Shown here: positions 1 through 6,277 of the stretch, piece after piece
Layout: each line of letters opens with the position of its first letter
Numbering within the stretch: the first letter of the stretch is position 1
From: Prochlorothrix sp035286285
GTDB lineage: Bacteria; Cyanobacteriota; Cyanobacteriia; Prochlorotrichales; Prochlorotrichaceae
Direction: 5' to 3'
DNA: 11,885 nucleotides
NCBI GenBank assembly: GCA_035286285.1
Contig: JAYKJG010000145.1
Span: forward strand, 1-11,885
The notes under the pieces: generated by a model
What the model saw: the letters and a program-made list of their open reading frames with translations, nothing else
Database searches by the model: none
Told to the model about the DNA's origin: nothing
Translations under genes and position numbers: made by a program

Positions 1-2
1 CT

Positions 3-251
3 GGGGATCAACCACTGCCCGATCGCCCGCCCGATCGCGCTACCGTCACTGTTTTACGGGGTCCAGATGCCATGAGCCAGCCCGCTGCCTTACCAACCTT
101 TACGCCCGCCGAGATGGAAGATCTCCTCGACGCGATTTATAACAAGTTTGACCCCATTAGGGGGTTTGCCAAAATTTATCTAAACCTGCCCTGGGGTTTG
201 GGGGATAGACCCAAGAGGGCGGGTTTAGGGGGTTTTTGTTCGATCGCCTGA
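3..251 (+). CDS. 3' end of an unidentified protein (5' end outside the window)
   Basis: This frame is open from the left edge of the window to a TGA at 249-251, so it is probably the end of a gene that starts upstream. An ATG at 72 would give a separate 59-residue protein, but nothing before it looks like a start region and the frame is open on both sides of it. The part around residues 24-55 (AEMEDLLDAIYNKFDPIRGF) looks like ordinary protein. The last 25 or so residues are encoded by the hairpin repeat at 181-227, so the natural C-terminus has probably been replaced or extended by repeat insertion. I do not recognise the family. A different frame that ends with TGA at 73-75 is the alternative if the gene starts at 72, with an ATGA overlap. 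Confidence 0.45.
   Translation, partial: GDQPLPDRPPDRATVTVLRGPDAMSQPAALPTFTPAEMEDLLDAIYNKFDPIRGFAKIYLNLPWGLGDRPKRAGLGGFCSIA
181..227. repeat. Palindromic repeat with 12-bp arms
   Basis: Left arm TAAACCTGCCCT (181-192) pairs with AGGGCGGGTTTA (216-227) with one G-U wobble around a 23-nt loop. A G-run and five T follow (228-237), so the RNA could act as a weak terminator for the upstream gene. The arms resemble those of the hairpin at 263-297 (both contain AAACCYGCCC), so both probably belong to one interspersed repeat family. Confidence 0.7.
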
Positions 252-262
252 TTTTCTGGGTT

Positions 263-297
263 AAACCCGCCCCTACATGGAGGGTAGGGGCAGGTTT
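263..297. repeat. Palindromic repeat with 14-bp arms
   Basis: AAACCCGCCCCTAC (263-276) pairs with GTAGGGGCAGGTTT (284-297), with one wobble pair and a 7-nt loop. No T-run follows, so it is not a classical terminator. It is related to the hairpin at 181-227. Such short GC-rich palindromes are common interspersed elements in cyanobacterial intergenic DNA. Confidence 0.75.
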
Positions 298-374
298 CAG
301 ATGCACAACAATCCGGGGCTATATCTGGGTTACCCGTCGGTTGGAACAGGTGGGGGCTTGAGAGGCGGGTGGGT

Positions 375-403
375 TTGGCGAGGTTGGGGCGGGCAGGTAC
401 AAT
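375..403 (+). promoter_or_regulatory. Predicted sigma-70 type promoter of the 436-717 antitoxin gene
   Basis: TTGGCG at 375-380 and TACAAT at 398-403 are separated by exactly 17 bp. Transcription would begin near 410, leaving a leader of about 26 nt before the ATG at 436. This is the best -35/-10 pair I saw in the window, but it is a pattern match only. Confidence 0.5.
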
Positions 404-435
404 GGAGTCATTCCCATGTTAAGGCGGATGGCGCT

Positions 436-717
436 ATGACTTCCCTCGACCAGATTCAACGGGAGATTCAAACCCTGCCCCAGGAGGCTCTGGAGCTGCT
501 GGCGGTTTATATCCAGCTTCTGAAAAGGGCAACTTTGGGGGCGGTACAATCCCAGGATGCGCCTCCAGAAACTGCTGAACTCCTCCCGGAAGGCAGTGTC
601 TATGAGCGGTTTCAAGCGTCTGGCCTGATTGGCTGTATGTCCAGTGAGGACAACCTTTCTACCACTTATAAACAAATCCTCGCTGAGGACTGGAAGCGTA
701 AGTATGATCATTGCTGA
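436..717 (+). CDS. VapB-like antitoxin, partner of a truncated PIN toxin
   Basis: A 93-residue protein starting MTSLDQIQREIQTLP. The N-terminal third is helical (EALELLAVYIQLLKR, about residues 17-31), like the short antitoxins that pair with PIN toxins in cyanobacteria. The acidic, polar C-terminus (about residues 55-93) would be the toxin-binding arm. I chose the ATG at 436 because it lies just after the predicted promoter and because MTSL also begins the antitoxin at 10330; the open frame continues upstream to 277, but through repeat DNA. It overlaps the next gene by 14 nt, the usual coupling in these operons. The toxin is cut short, so this antitoxin is probably an orphan. The function is inferred from size, arrangement and partner. 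Confidence 0.6.
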   Translation: MTSLDQIQREIQTLPQEALELLAVYIQLLKRATLGAVQSQDAPPETAELLPEGSVYERFQASGLIGCMSSEDNLSTTYKQILAEDWKRKYDHC

Positions 718-796
718 TACAGGGTTTTGGGTGGCTTTAATGGATCACAAGGATAGTCATCACAAAAAGGCAAATCAGGCGCTAAAAACTTATTGA
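704..796 (+). pseudogene. PIN-domain (VapC-like) toxin, truncated after 30 residues
   Basis: The frame begins MIIADTGFWVALMDHKDSHH, a typical start of a PIN-domain ribonuclease with the first metal-binding acid at D5 in the ADTGFW motif. It stops with TGA at 794-796 after only 30 residues, whereas PIN toxins are normally 125-145. The remaining acidic residues of the active site are missing and are not visible in any frame downstream; unrelated gene sequence starts by 823. The product cannot be an active nuclease. It overlaps the upstream antitoxin by 14 nt. A deletion that removed the rest of the toxin and joined it to the TPR/ATPase remnant is the simplest explanation. Confidence 0.75.
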
Positions 797-822
797 AAAT
801 TTGCTGGTGTAGTGAGGGGTTT

Positions 823-1259
823 ATGGATTATTTGGATTTAGCGGGAGTGGAAGGGCTGGGGCGGCGGGACGGGGCGCTGGGGGAGATGTTGGAGGAGTTG
901 GTGCGGGCGTTGCGGCGCAAGCGGGGGTTTGGGCTGTCTTTTGTGCAGTGCAACCAGGTGCAGAGGGAGGAGGTGATGGCGGCGGTGGCGGAGCGGCTGT
1001 CGGGGAAGCGGGTGCGGAAGTTTGAGTGGGGGCGGGGGAGTGAGAGTTTGTATGGGGAGATGCTGGCGGCTGATCAGGGGGAGGGGTTTGATCTTGCGTT
1101 TGTGGTGGGGAGATGGTGGGGAAGGATTTTGAGGAGTATCGGGTTCTATCCCAGGAGGACCGACTGGCCACGATTTTAGAGCTTAAGGATCAGATTTCCC
1201 AGGGGAATTTGCATGAAACCGAGAAAGCTGACCTGTTGCGGGAACAGGGCCGGTTATTT
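823..1259 (+). pseudogene. Remnant of a probable cyanobacterial ATPase/TPR protein, with internal deletion and frame change
   Basis: The first part (823 to about 1108) encodes MDYLDLAGVEGLGRRDGALG and continues through a region with ALRRKRGFGLSFVQCN to FDLAFVVG. It then passes into meaningless sequence. From about 1110 a second frame encodes VGKDFEEYRVLSQEDRLATI and continues to LLREQGRLF near 1259. From memory, cyanobacterial proteins of this type carry an NTPase-like N-terminal domain, then a region like the second part, then TPR repeats. Here the middle of the NTPase domain and all TPRs are missing, and the two pieces are in different frames, so the gene is dead. An SD-like GAGG at 814-817 precedes the ATG at 823. 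The first part is extremely G-rich on this strand. The family call is by memory and moderately uncertain; the broken state is clear. Confidence 0.5.
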
Positions 1260-1330
1260 CATGCATCGACCCCATCCGCCCCGATCCCGCCTTCCAAGCC
1301 CTCCCCCAGTCCCCCACCCCCTAACCCCCC

Positions 1331-1576
1331 ATGCAAATCACCCTCGATCTCCCCGAAACCCTGTACCAACCCCTCGCCGCCCTCGCCCAACAACAAGGCC
1401 AATCCCCCGAAGACCTCGCCCTCCACTACCTCACCACCGCCCTCCACCTCCACCTTCCCCAAGATCCCACCCCCCTCCAAGCCTTCTGCAAAACTATCCA
1501 AACCCTCCCCTCCTCTCAAACCCTCACCGAAGCTGACATCGAAACTGAGATCGCTGCCTACCGGGGTAGCCCATGA
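1331..1576 (+). CDS. Antitoxin of a PIN-family toxin-antitoxin pair
   Basis: An 81-residue protein that begins MQITLDLPETLYQPLAALAQ, a beta strand followed by a helix as in ribbon-helix-helix DNA-binding antitoxins. A second helix (SPEDLALHYLTTALHLHL, about residues 25-42) supports this. The C-terminal part (TLTEADIETEIAAYRGSP) would bind the toxin. Its last four bases ATGA overlap the start of the PIN toxin gene at 1573, so the two are translationally coupled. By analogy it should repress its own operon and neutralise the toxin. Third codon positions are almost all C, very different from the balanced usage of the toxin gene, and the 60 bp upstream are also C-rich with no clear ribosome binding site. 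Confidence 0.75.
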   Translation: MQITLDLPETLYQPLAALAQQQGQSPEDLALHYLTTALHLHLPQDPTPLQAFCKTIQTLPSSQTLTEADIETEIAAYRGSP

Positions 1577-1980
1577 AAGTCCTGATTGATACCAATATCC
1601 TCATCTCCGCCGTTCTCAAAGATCGGCTACCTGAAGCAATTATCCTCAAAATCATCCAAAGCCCTGACTTTATTTGGCTAGCCTCTGCCTATATCCTCCA
1701 AGAGTACAAAGGAGTCTTAGCACGTCCTAAATTCAAACTCAGTGAGGCACAACAACAAGAATGGTCCCGGCTCATGGATCTCTACGTGACCGTTGTAGAC
1801 GTGACTGGCAGCATCGACTTTCCCAGAGATCCTAAAGACGCTCCTTTCTTGGCCTGTGCGATCGCGACCCAAGCCGACTTTTTAATCACAGGAGATCGAG
1901 ATTTGCTTGAGAACCCCGATATTATCCCAACCCAAATCGTCTCAGTCGCTCAGTTCAATACTCTTTTTCCAATGGCGTGA
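1573..1980 (+). CDS. PIN-domain toxin (COG1569/TIGR00305-like), predicted ribonuclease
   Basis: A 135-residue protein of normal PIN length. The four expected acidic metal ligands are present: D6 in LIDTNIL, E44 in LQEYKGVLARPKF, D89 in DPKDAPFLACAI and D108 in ITGDRDLL. The motifs RPKF and DPKDAPFLACA are characteristic of the 'putative toxin-antitoxin system toxin component, PIN family' group. The family cuts RNA with Mg2+ or Mn2+ and is held inactive by the upstream antitoxin. The start ATG overlaps the antitoxin stop (ATGA, 1573-1576). It looks intact. A rho-independent terminator lies about 110 bp downstream. Confidence 0.88.
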   Translation: MKVLIDTNILISAVLKDRLPEAIILKIIQSPDFIWLASAYILQEYKGVLARPKFKLSEAQQQEWSRLMDLYVTVVDVTGSIDFPRDPKDAPFLACAIATQADFLITGDRDLLENPDIIPTQIVSVAQFNTLFPMA

Positions 1981-2005
1981 CCTCACTCTGGCACATCATC
2001 CTCTA

Positions 2006-2020
2006 TCGACCTCTGGTCGA
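2006..2020. repeat. Small perfect hairpin after the PIN toxin gene
   Basis: TCGACC-TCT-GGTCGA forms a 6-bp stem with a 3-nt loop 25 bp after the toxin stop codon. No T-run follows, so it is more likely an RNA-stabilising 3' structure than a terminator, or it may be chance. Confidence 0.35.
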
Positions 2021-2090
2021 GATTGGATCGCTCCACCGTTGCCATATTTATAGAACTATTGTACTATTGAGCCTGGATGACACAGGCGCG

Positions 2091-2129
2091 ATCGCCAGCC
2101 CGACTACCCTCACGCTGGCGATTTTTTTT
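2091..2129 (+). terminator. Rho-independent terminator of the 1331-1980 toxin-antitoxin operon
   Basis: ATCGCCAGC (2091-2099) pairs perfectly with GCTGGCGAT (2114-2122) around a 14-nt loop, and the stem runs directly into eight T (2122-2129). It works only for plus-strand transcripts: on the other strand the stem is followed by CGCGCC, not by T. It separates the toxin operon from the convergent prfC, which ends at 2138. The left arm overlaps a HIP1 octamer at 2088-2095. Confidence 0.8.
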
Positions 2130-2137
2130 GGCTTAAC

Positions 2138-3766
2138 CTAAGCCGAAACCGGCTCCTGCCCCGATGCCACCGGCGCGATCGATCGTAGCTTCAAGCGGGG
2201 ATGATCCCCCAGCAACTGCCCCACATTCCACTCATTGCGGAACAACAACACCGGGCGATTCCAGCTATCCTTCACCGTCACCGTATTAAACAACCGCCCC
2301 AGCCGCTCCAACTCCGGCCAGCCCCCCTCCACCCAGCGGGCCACCGTATAGGGCAACGGCTCCACCAAGGTTTCCACGCCGTACTCGCTTTCTAAGCGGA
2401 ACTTAACCACCTCTAGCTGCAACTGTCCCACCGCCGCCAAAATCGGATCCCGCTTCGCCTCATCCGCCGAATACATAATCTGCACCGCCCCCTCTTCCCG
2501 TAGCTCAGAAACGCCCTTATTAAACTGCTTAAACTTAGAGGGGTTGGGATTGCGCAGGATGGCAAAGATTTCCGGGGAAAAACAGGGAATTCCTTCGTAT
2601 TCCAGCTTTTTGCCCGTGTAGATGGTGTCCCCGATCGTGAACACCCCCGGATTATTCAAACCAATCACATCCCCCGGAAAGGCTTCCTCTACTGACTCCC
2701 GGTCCTGGGCAAAGAGCTTTTGGGGCCGCGACAGCCGCACTGTTTTACCCGTGCGGGCATGGCTTACCGTCATATCTTTCTCGAACTTGCCGGAGCAAAC
2801 CCGAATAAAGGCGACCCGATCGCGGTGTTTCGGGTCCATATTGGCCTGAAGCTTAAAGACAAAGCCGGAAAACTCCGGATAATCCGGCGCAATCTCCCCC
2901 TGGGTGCTGGCATGGTCTCCGGGTTTGAGGCCGTAGTCCAAAAAGGACTTGAGGAAGAGTTCTACGCCGAAGTTGGTCATGGCACTGCCAAAGAAAACCG
3001 GCGTAAGGGTGCCCCTGTGGACCTGGGAGAGGTCAAAATCTTCGCCGACCGCATCGAGGAGTTCAACTTCGTCGTTTAACTGGCTGTACAGGGGCAATCC
3101 GAGCAGGGACTCTAAATCGGGGTCGTCAAGACTCAAAACTTGGTTGCTGGCTTGGCGTTTGCCGTGGGCGCTGCGCTCGAATAAATGCACGGTTTGGGAG
3201 CGACGATCGAACACGCCCCGGAACTCCTCCCCCATGCCGATCGGCCAGTTGACCGCATAGGTTTTTAGCTGTAACTGCTGCTCAATTTCATCCAGCAACT
3301 CCAGCGGTTCCCGCCCCGGTCGGTCCATCTTGTTCATAAAGGTGAAGATGGGGATCTTCCGCATCCGGCAGACCTCAAATAGCTTCAGGGTCTGGGGTTC
3401 CAAGCCCTTGGCCGCATCCTCCAGCATCACGGCATTGTCCGCCGCCGCCAAGGTGCGGTAGGTGTCTTCACTAAAGTCTTGGTGACCGGGGGTATCGAGC
3501 AAGTTGAGGTGGTAGTCCCCATAGTCGAACTGCATCACCGTGGAGGTGATGGAAATGCCCCGCTGTTTCTCCATTTCCATCCAGTCGGAGGTGGCTTGGC
3601 GCTGGCTGCGGCGGGCCTTGACGGCTCCGGCTTCCTGGATGGCTCCCCCGTAGAGCAGCAGCTTTTCGGTGAGGGTGGTTTTGCCTGCGTCGGGGTGGGA
3701 AATGATGGCGAAGTTGCGGCGACGATCGACGGCAGCACGGATGGCGGCTTGGTGTTCAGCGGACAT
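2138..3766 (-). CDS. prfC: Peptide chain release factor 3 (RF3), translational GTPase
   Basis: A 542-residue cytoplasmic GTPase that recycles release factors RF1/RF2 from the ribosome after termination. The G-domain motifs are complete: P-loop HPDAGKTT (residues 24-31), switch I GISITSTVMQF (70-80), switch II DTPGHQDF (91-98) and base-specific NKMD (145-148). The early signature KARRSQRQATSDWMEMEKQR is typical of RF3 and separates it from EF-G. The C-terminal half holds the usual domains II and III. I start it at MSAEHQAAIRAA because homology begins there; the open frame runs another 30 codons upstream to 3856, but with non-conserved, Cys/Pro-rich sequence. There is no strong Shine-Dalgarno. 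It is downstream of and co-oriented with the 3932-4114 gene, 165 bp away, and may be in the same operon or have its own promoter. It looks intact and of normal length. Confidence 0.96.
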   Translation of the reverse strand: MSAEHQAAIRAAVDRRRNFAIISHPDAGKTTLTEKLLLYGGAIQEAGAVKARRSQRQATSDWMEMEKQRGISITSTVMQFDYGDYHLNLLDTPGHQDFSEDTYRTLAAADNAVMLEDAAKGLEPQTLKLFEVCRMRKIPIFTFMNKMDRPGREPLELLDEIEQQLQLKTYAVNWPIGMGEEFRGVFDRRSQTVHLFERSAHGKRQASNQVLSLDDPDLESLLGLPLYSQLNDEVELLDAVGEDFDLSQVHRGTLTPVFFGSAMTNFGVELFLKSFLDYGLKPGDHASTQGEIAPDYPEFSGFVFKLQANMDPKHRDRVAFIRVCSGKFEKDMTVSHARTGKTVRLSRPQKLFAQDRESVEEAFPGDVIGLNNPGVFTIGDTIYTGKKLEYEGIPCFSPEIFAILRNPNPSKFKQFNKGVSELREEGAVQIMYSADEAKRDPILAAVGQLQLEVVKFRLESEYGVETLVEPLPYTVARWVEGGWPELERLGRLFNTVTVKDSWNRPVLLFRNEWNVGQLLGDHPRLKLRSIAPVASGQEPVSA

Positions 3767-3931
3767 GGGCGACGGGTTGAGGGAGCGGCGGGGATCGGGG
3801 CAGGAGTGGGGGGGGATCAGCCACAGAAAGCAGCAGGGAACTAGCGCTAGGGGCAATGTGCCCGCACCGGACTAGGGGCAGCCCCTGCGCTCTCAGTGCA
3901 AGACACTGAATCCAGCAGGCCGATCGAAGAT

Positions 3932-4114
3932 CTATGCGTCAGCGGCAGCGGTGCTGCTGTTGCTGTTGCTGTTGTTGTCTTCGTTGTCCTCAGGACGGTT
4001 ATCTTGGTTCGATCGACGCATTCCGGAGCGGCCTCGGTTGCGTTTACGGAATTTGCGGGCATAGGCTTCGTTACGCAAAGCCTTCTCTTTCTTAAGGTTA
4101 CGGCGTTTAGCCAT
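3932..4114 (-). CDS. Small basic conserved cyanobacterial protein of unknown function
   Basis: A 60-residue protein. The first half (MAKRRNLKKEKALRNEAYARKFRKRN, about residues 1-26) is strongly basic and resembles a short protein conserved across cyanobacteria. The second half (RPEDNEDNNSNSNSSTAAADA) is acidic to polar low-complexity sequence, encoded by short triplet repeats of GCT/GTT type on the plus strand near 3950-3975. The charge pattern suggests binding of RNA, DNA or ribosomes, but no function is known to me. It lies 57 bp downstream of the S8 protease gene and 165 bp upstream of prfC, all on the minus strand. A promoter-like element at 4144-4152 suggests separate expression. The start ATG at 4114 is set by the conserved MAKRRNLKKEKA. 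Confidence 0.8.
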   Translation of the reverse strand: MAKRRNLKKEKALRNEAYARKFRKRNRGRSGMRRSNQDNRPEDNEDNNSNSNSSTAAADA

Positions 4115-4143
4115 GGCTGTCTCCCAGTCTACAAAGACTTTTT

Positions 4144-4152
4144 ATTCTATCA
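4144..4152 (-). promoter_or_regulatory. Possible extended -10 promoter for the 3932-4114 gene
   Basis: Read on the minus strand, TGATAGAAT contains a TGN extension followed by a TAGAAT -10 hexamer, about 30 bp before the ATG at 4114. No good -35 hexamer is visible 17 bp further upstream (GACCGC). The spacing and the AT-rich patch in a GC-rich context are the only support. Confidence 0.35.
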
Positions 4153-4171
4153 CACCGGCTTCGGTGGCGGT

Positions 4172-5947
4172 CTATTGGGGTTGGGTCCACCAAGCCAGGG
4201 CGTAGGATTGGCTGGGTTGGTGGGCTTGGCTTTGGTATTGGACGCGGATTTTGTACTGGCCCGATCGGGGCACCGCTGCAAACAGATGTTCGGTACTGTC
4301 TACGGCACTGACGGAAGCGGCGATCGCTGCTGTGGAATCCGTCGCCTCTAGGGGCAACAGAAATAAATCCAGGTTATTTAAGCCCAGATTTTCAAAACTT
4401 TCGCCGATATCATACTCGCCATTGCCGTTGTCGTCCTTTAGCTCCACCCAGCGATCCCAGTTGAGGGTCAGGGCCACATGGCTCCCGGCCTGGAGGGGTT
4501 GGGCTAGCACATAGTCGCGGTAGGAGGGCGTGGCGGGGTCTAGGCCCACTTGGTTATAGTCCCAACCCCGTGGGGGAACGGGGCGATCGGGGCCACCGGG
4601 TCCGGCGCTGAACTGTTGGTAGGCCCGCCAAACATTGAGGTGACCGGCTCCGAGGGTGGTATCCAGGGGCAGATCCGATCGCGAGTAGGCCGGGGACTCC
4701 AGCCAAGTGCGGTTGCGGTGGTTGCGCAGGGTGCGCTCCATGGCCAAAAATTCGCCGCTACCGGGATCTTGGATCTTATCGGCGCTGTTGAGCAAGACGG
4801 CTTTGGTGACTTCGTGGCGACGGGCGGCGATCGTCCAGCCCGGTGTTTTGGCGGCTAACTGGCGATCGCCGTATTCCTGGAGCAAGGCTACCGCAGCGGT
4901 GACGTGGGGGGCGGCAAAGCTGGTGCCACTACTGACGGCCTCCTCCCCCTGGAGGGTGAGCAACTCCAATTTGCTGCCCGGTGCCACAAGATCGATCGAT
5001 CGCCGCTGGTTCAAATTGCGCTCCCGCCCCACCTGGCGATCGGCCACACTGGCCAACTCCCCCCCGACATTGGCAAAGTCCAGTTTCTGAAACACCCCCT
5101 GCCAGCGGGTGCTAAAGGCGACATTAATGCCGTTGTAGTTATCCGTGGGGATGGGGATGCCCCCTTCGCCTTGGTTCCCTGCCACCACATAGACAACATC
5201 ATGGACCCGCGCCGACCAGTCTACACAGAGGGTCAGCAGGGCGTTGCCGTCCAGTTGGGCATTGGGGCGCGGATCCCGTGCCAAGGATTCGCCAAAGCTA
5301 AAGTTAATGGCCCGAACATCGCCGCCATTTTGCAGGGCGACATGGTTGGTGGTGCGGCATTCCTGGGGCTGGCCGCTGGTTTGGAGGGAGCCGATCGCGG
5401 CGGAGTAGAGGCGGGCCTGGGGGGCAACTCCGGGCAGGGCTTTATCGCGGCTGACCATGATGCTGGCGACCTTGTGGGCGTGGCCGTCAATTTCGGGGAG
5501 ATCCAGGGTATCGCTGGGGCTAGCGCTGTGGGCCAGTTGATCCCGGAAAAATAGCCCCCAGGGCCGCAGGGCACGGTTGCGATCGCCCACCTTATCAAAG
5601 CCAAACAGCCCCGGTCGTCCCAGTTCCACTTGACCAATGGCGATTTTGCGTCCGGTGAGGGTGTAGGGCGGTTGGTGGAGGATGGCGGCGTTAACTCCGG
5701 CGGGGCCGATGGAGTCCTGGGCCAAACTGGGGGAAATGGGGAAGGCGGTTGGGACGATCGTGGTGGTGAGGAGGACACCGACTCCCCAGGGCCAACGGGG
5801 CAGCGATCGCCGAACTTGGGTGAGGGTGCAAGGCACAAGGGGGGTAAGGGGGGGGCCGATCGGGGGACTTGGGTTTTGGAGCCATGGCCTCGGTAGCCTT
5901 CTGTTTATCCAGCGCCTTATCCAGCGCCGTCCCAGGGGGTTTTGCAT
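4172..5947 (-). CDS. Exported subtilisin-like S8 family protein with Glu at the catalytic Asp position
   Basis: A 591-residue protein. The N-terminus is long and basic (many Arg to residue 51), followed by a hydrophobic stretch (about 52-72) and a likely signal peptidase site after SPSLA (about residue 76), so it is predicted to be exported. Residues about 98-450 are an S8 fold: oxyanion Asn in VVAGNQG (N258), nucleophile in SSGTSFAAPH (S343) and His in DGHAHKVASIM (H156 by position). The Asp motif DTG/DSG is replaced by QVELG, giving E108. I recall that cyanobacterial homologues carry similar IGQVEIG sequence, so this is probably a subfamily trait rather than a mutation. Residues about 480-591 resemble a pre-peptidase C-terminal beta-sandwich and contain a perfect EF-hand-like loop DDNGNGEYDIGE (505-516, ligands at positions 1,3,5,7,9,12). 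Protease activity is not certain. It heads the minus-strand cluster; a TATAAC at 5980-5985 is a weak -10 candidate. Confidence 0.88.
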   Translation of the reverse strand: MQNPLGRRWIRRWINRRLPRPWLQNPSPPIGPPLTPLVPCTLTQVRRSLPRWPWGVGVLLTTTIVPTAFPISPSLAQDSIGPAGVNAAILHQPPYTLTGRKIAIGQVELGRPGLFGFDKVGDRNRALRPWGLFFRDQLAHSASPSDTLDLPEIDGHAHKVASIMVSRDKALPGVAPQARLYSAAIGSLQTSGQPQECRTTNHVALQNGGDVRAINFSFGESLARDPRPNAQLDGNALLTLCVDWSARVHDVVYVVAGNQGEGGIPIPTDNYNGINVAFSTRWQGVFQKLDFANVGGELASVADRQVGRERNLNQRRSIDLVAPGSKLELLTLQGEEAVSSGTSFAAPHVTAAVALLQEYGDRQLAAKTPGWTIAARRHEVTKAVLLNSADKIQDPGSGEFLAMERTLRNHRNRTWLESPAYSRSDLPLDTTLGAGHLNVWRAYQQFSAGPGGPDRPVPPRGWDYNQVGLDPATPSYRDYVLAQPLQAGSHVALTLNWDRWVELKDDNGNGEYDIGESFENLGLNNLDLFLLPLEATDSTAAIAASVSAVDSTEHLFAAVPRSGQYKIRVQYQSQAHQPSQSYALAWWTQPQ

Positions 5948-6037
5948 TATTTTGGATCTGCTTTGGAGATTGCCTATCTGTTATATCGCAATGGCTACAC
6001 CATAAACGGCATCAACGGCGATGAAACCAACGGCTCA

Positions 6038-6201
6038 CGTTGGAACCGCCAACGGTAGGGGTCGTGCCCCTGTGCCGACCCTTTTCTTTGGAACCGACAA
6101 TAACCGGGGCAACCACGGGGGGATTGCCCCTACCCAAATTGGTGCCCGCCACGGTGAAATCGACCCTCTTAGGGCCACAAACCGGGGCAACCATGGGGGG
6201 A
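6038..6201. repeat. Intergenic hairpin-repeat region (within the 330-bp gap 5948-6277)
   Basis: The gap between the divergent S8 and thioredoxin-like genes contains no convincing gene. It has a hairpin CGTTGG/CCAACG (6038-6054), a hairpin AGGGG/CCCCT (6057-6071), and two copies of a 22-nt unit that starts AACCGGGGCAACCA (6102-6123 and 6180-6201) and differ at one base. In the first copy GGGGCAA (6106-6112) pairs with TTGCCCC (6124-6130); in the second the right arm is missing. The motif CAACGG also recurs at 6013, 6029 and 6050. These are remnants of interspersed GC-rich repeat elements. The promoters of both flanking genes must lie around or within them. Confidence 0.65.
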
Positions 6202-6277
6202 TGGCTGCGATCGGCTATGGTTTACGATACGGTTAAGCTTTGAGCTTGAACCCATTGAAGTGTTACTGTGCTGAACA

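Noticed and set aside
277..435. N-terminal extension of the 436-717 antitoxin
   Set aside because: It is coded by the right arm of a hairpin repeat and the predicted promoter region, is Gly/Trp-rich and not protein-like; MTSL at 436 is shared with another antitoxin.
1213..1536. Pro/Arg-rich frame
   Set aside because: A shadow of C-rich DNA with no protein-like pattern; the antitoxin frame with its coupled toxin is the real one.
1113..1589. Pro/Ser/Lys-rich frame that continues from the ATPase remnant across the antitoxin gene
   Set aside because: Only the first 49 residues look real; the rest is an out-of-frame reading of the C-rich antitoxin gene.
3767..3856. 30-codon extension of prfC
   Set aside because: Cys/Pro-rich and unlike any RF3; family similarity starts at the ATG at 3766.
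3894..3908. CAGTG/CACTG hairpin between the small basic gene and prfC
   Set aside because: Five-base stem without a T-run; no reason to call it a terminator.
4904..5554. 216-residue plus-strand frame opposite the S8 protease
   Set aside because: Antisense reading of a gene with clear family motifs; long antisense frames are common in GC-rich DNA.
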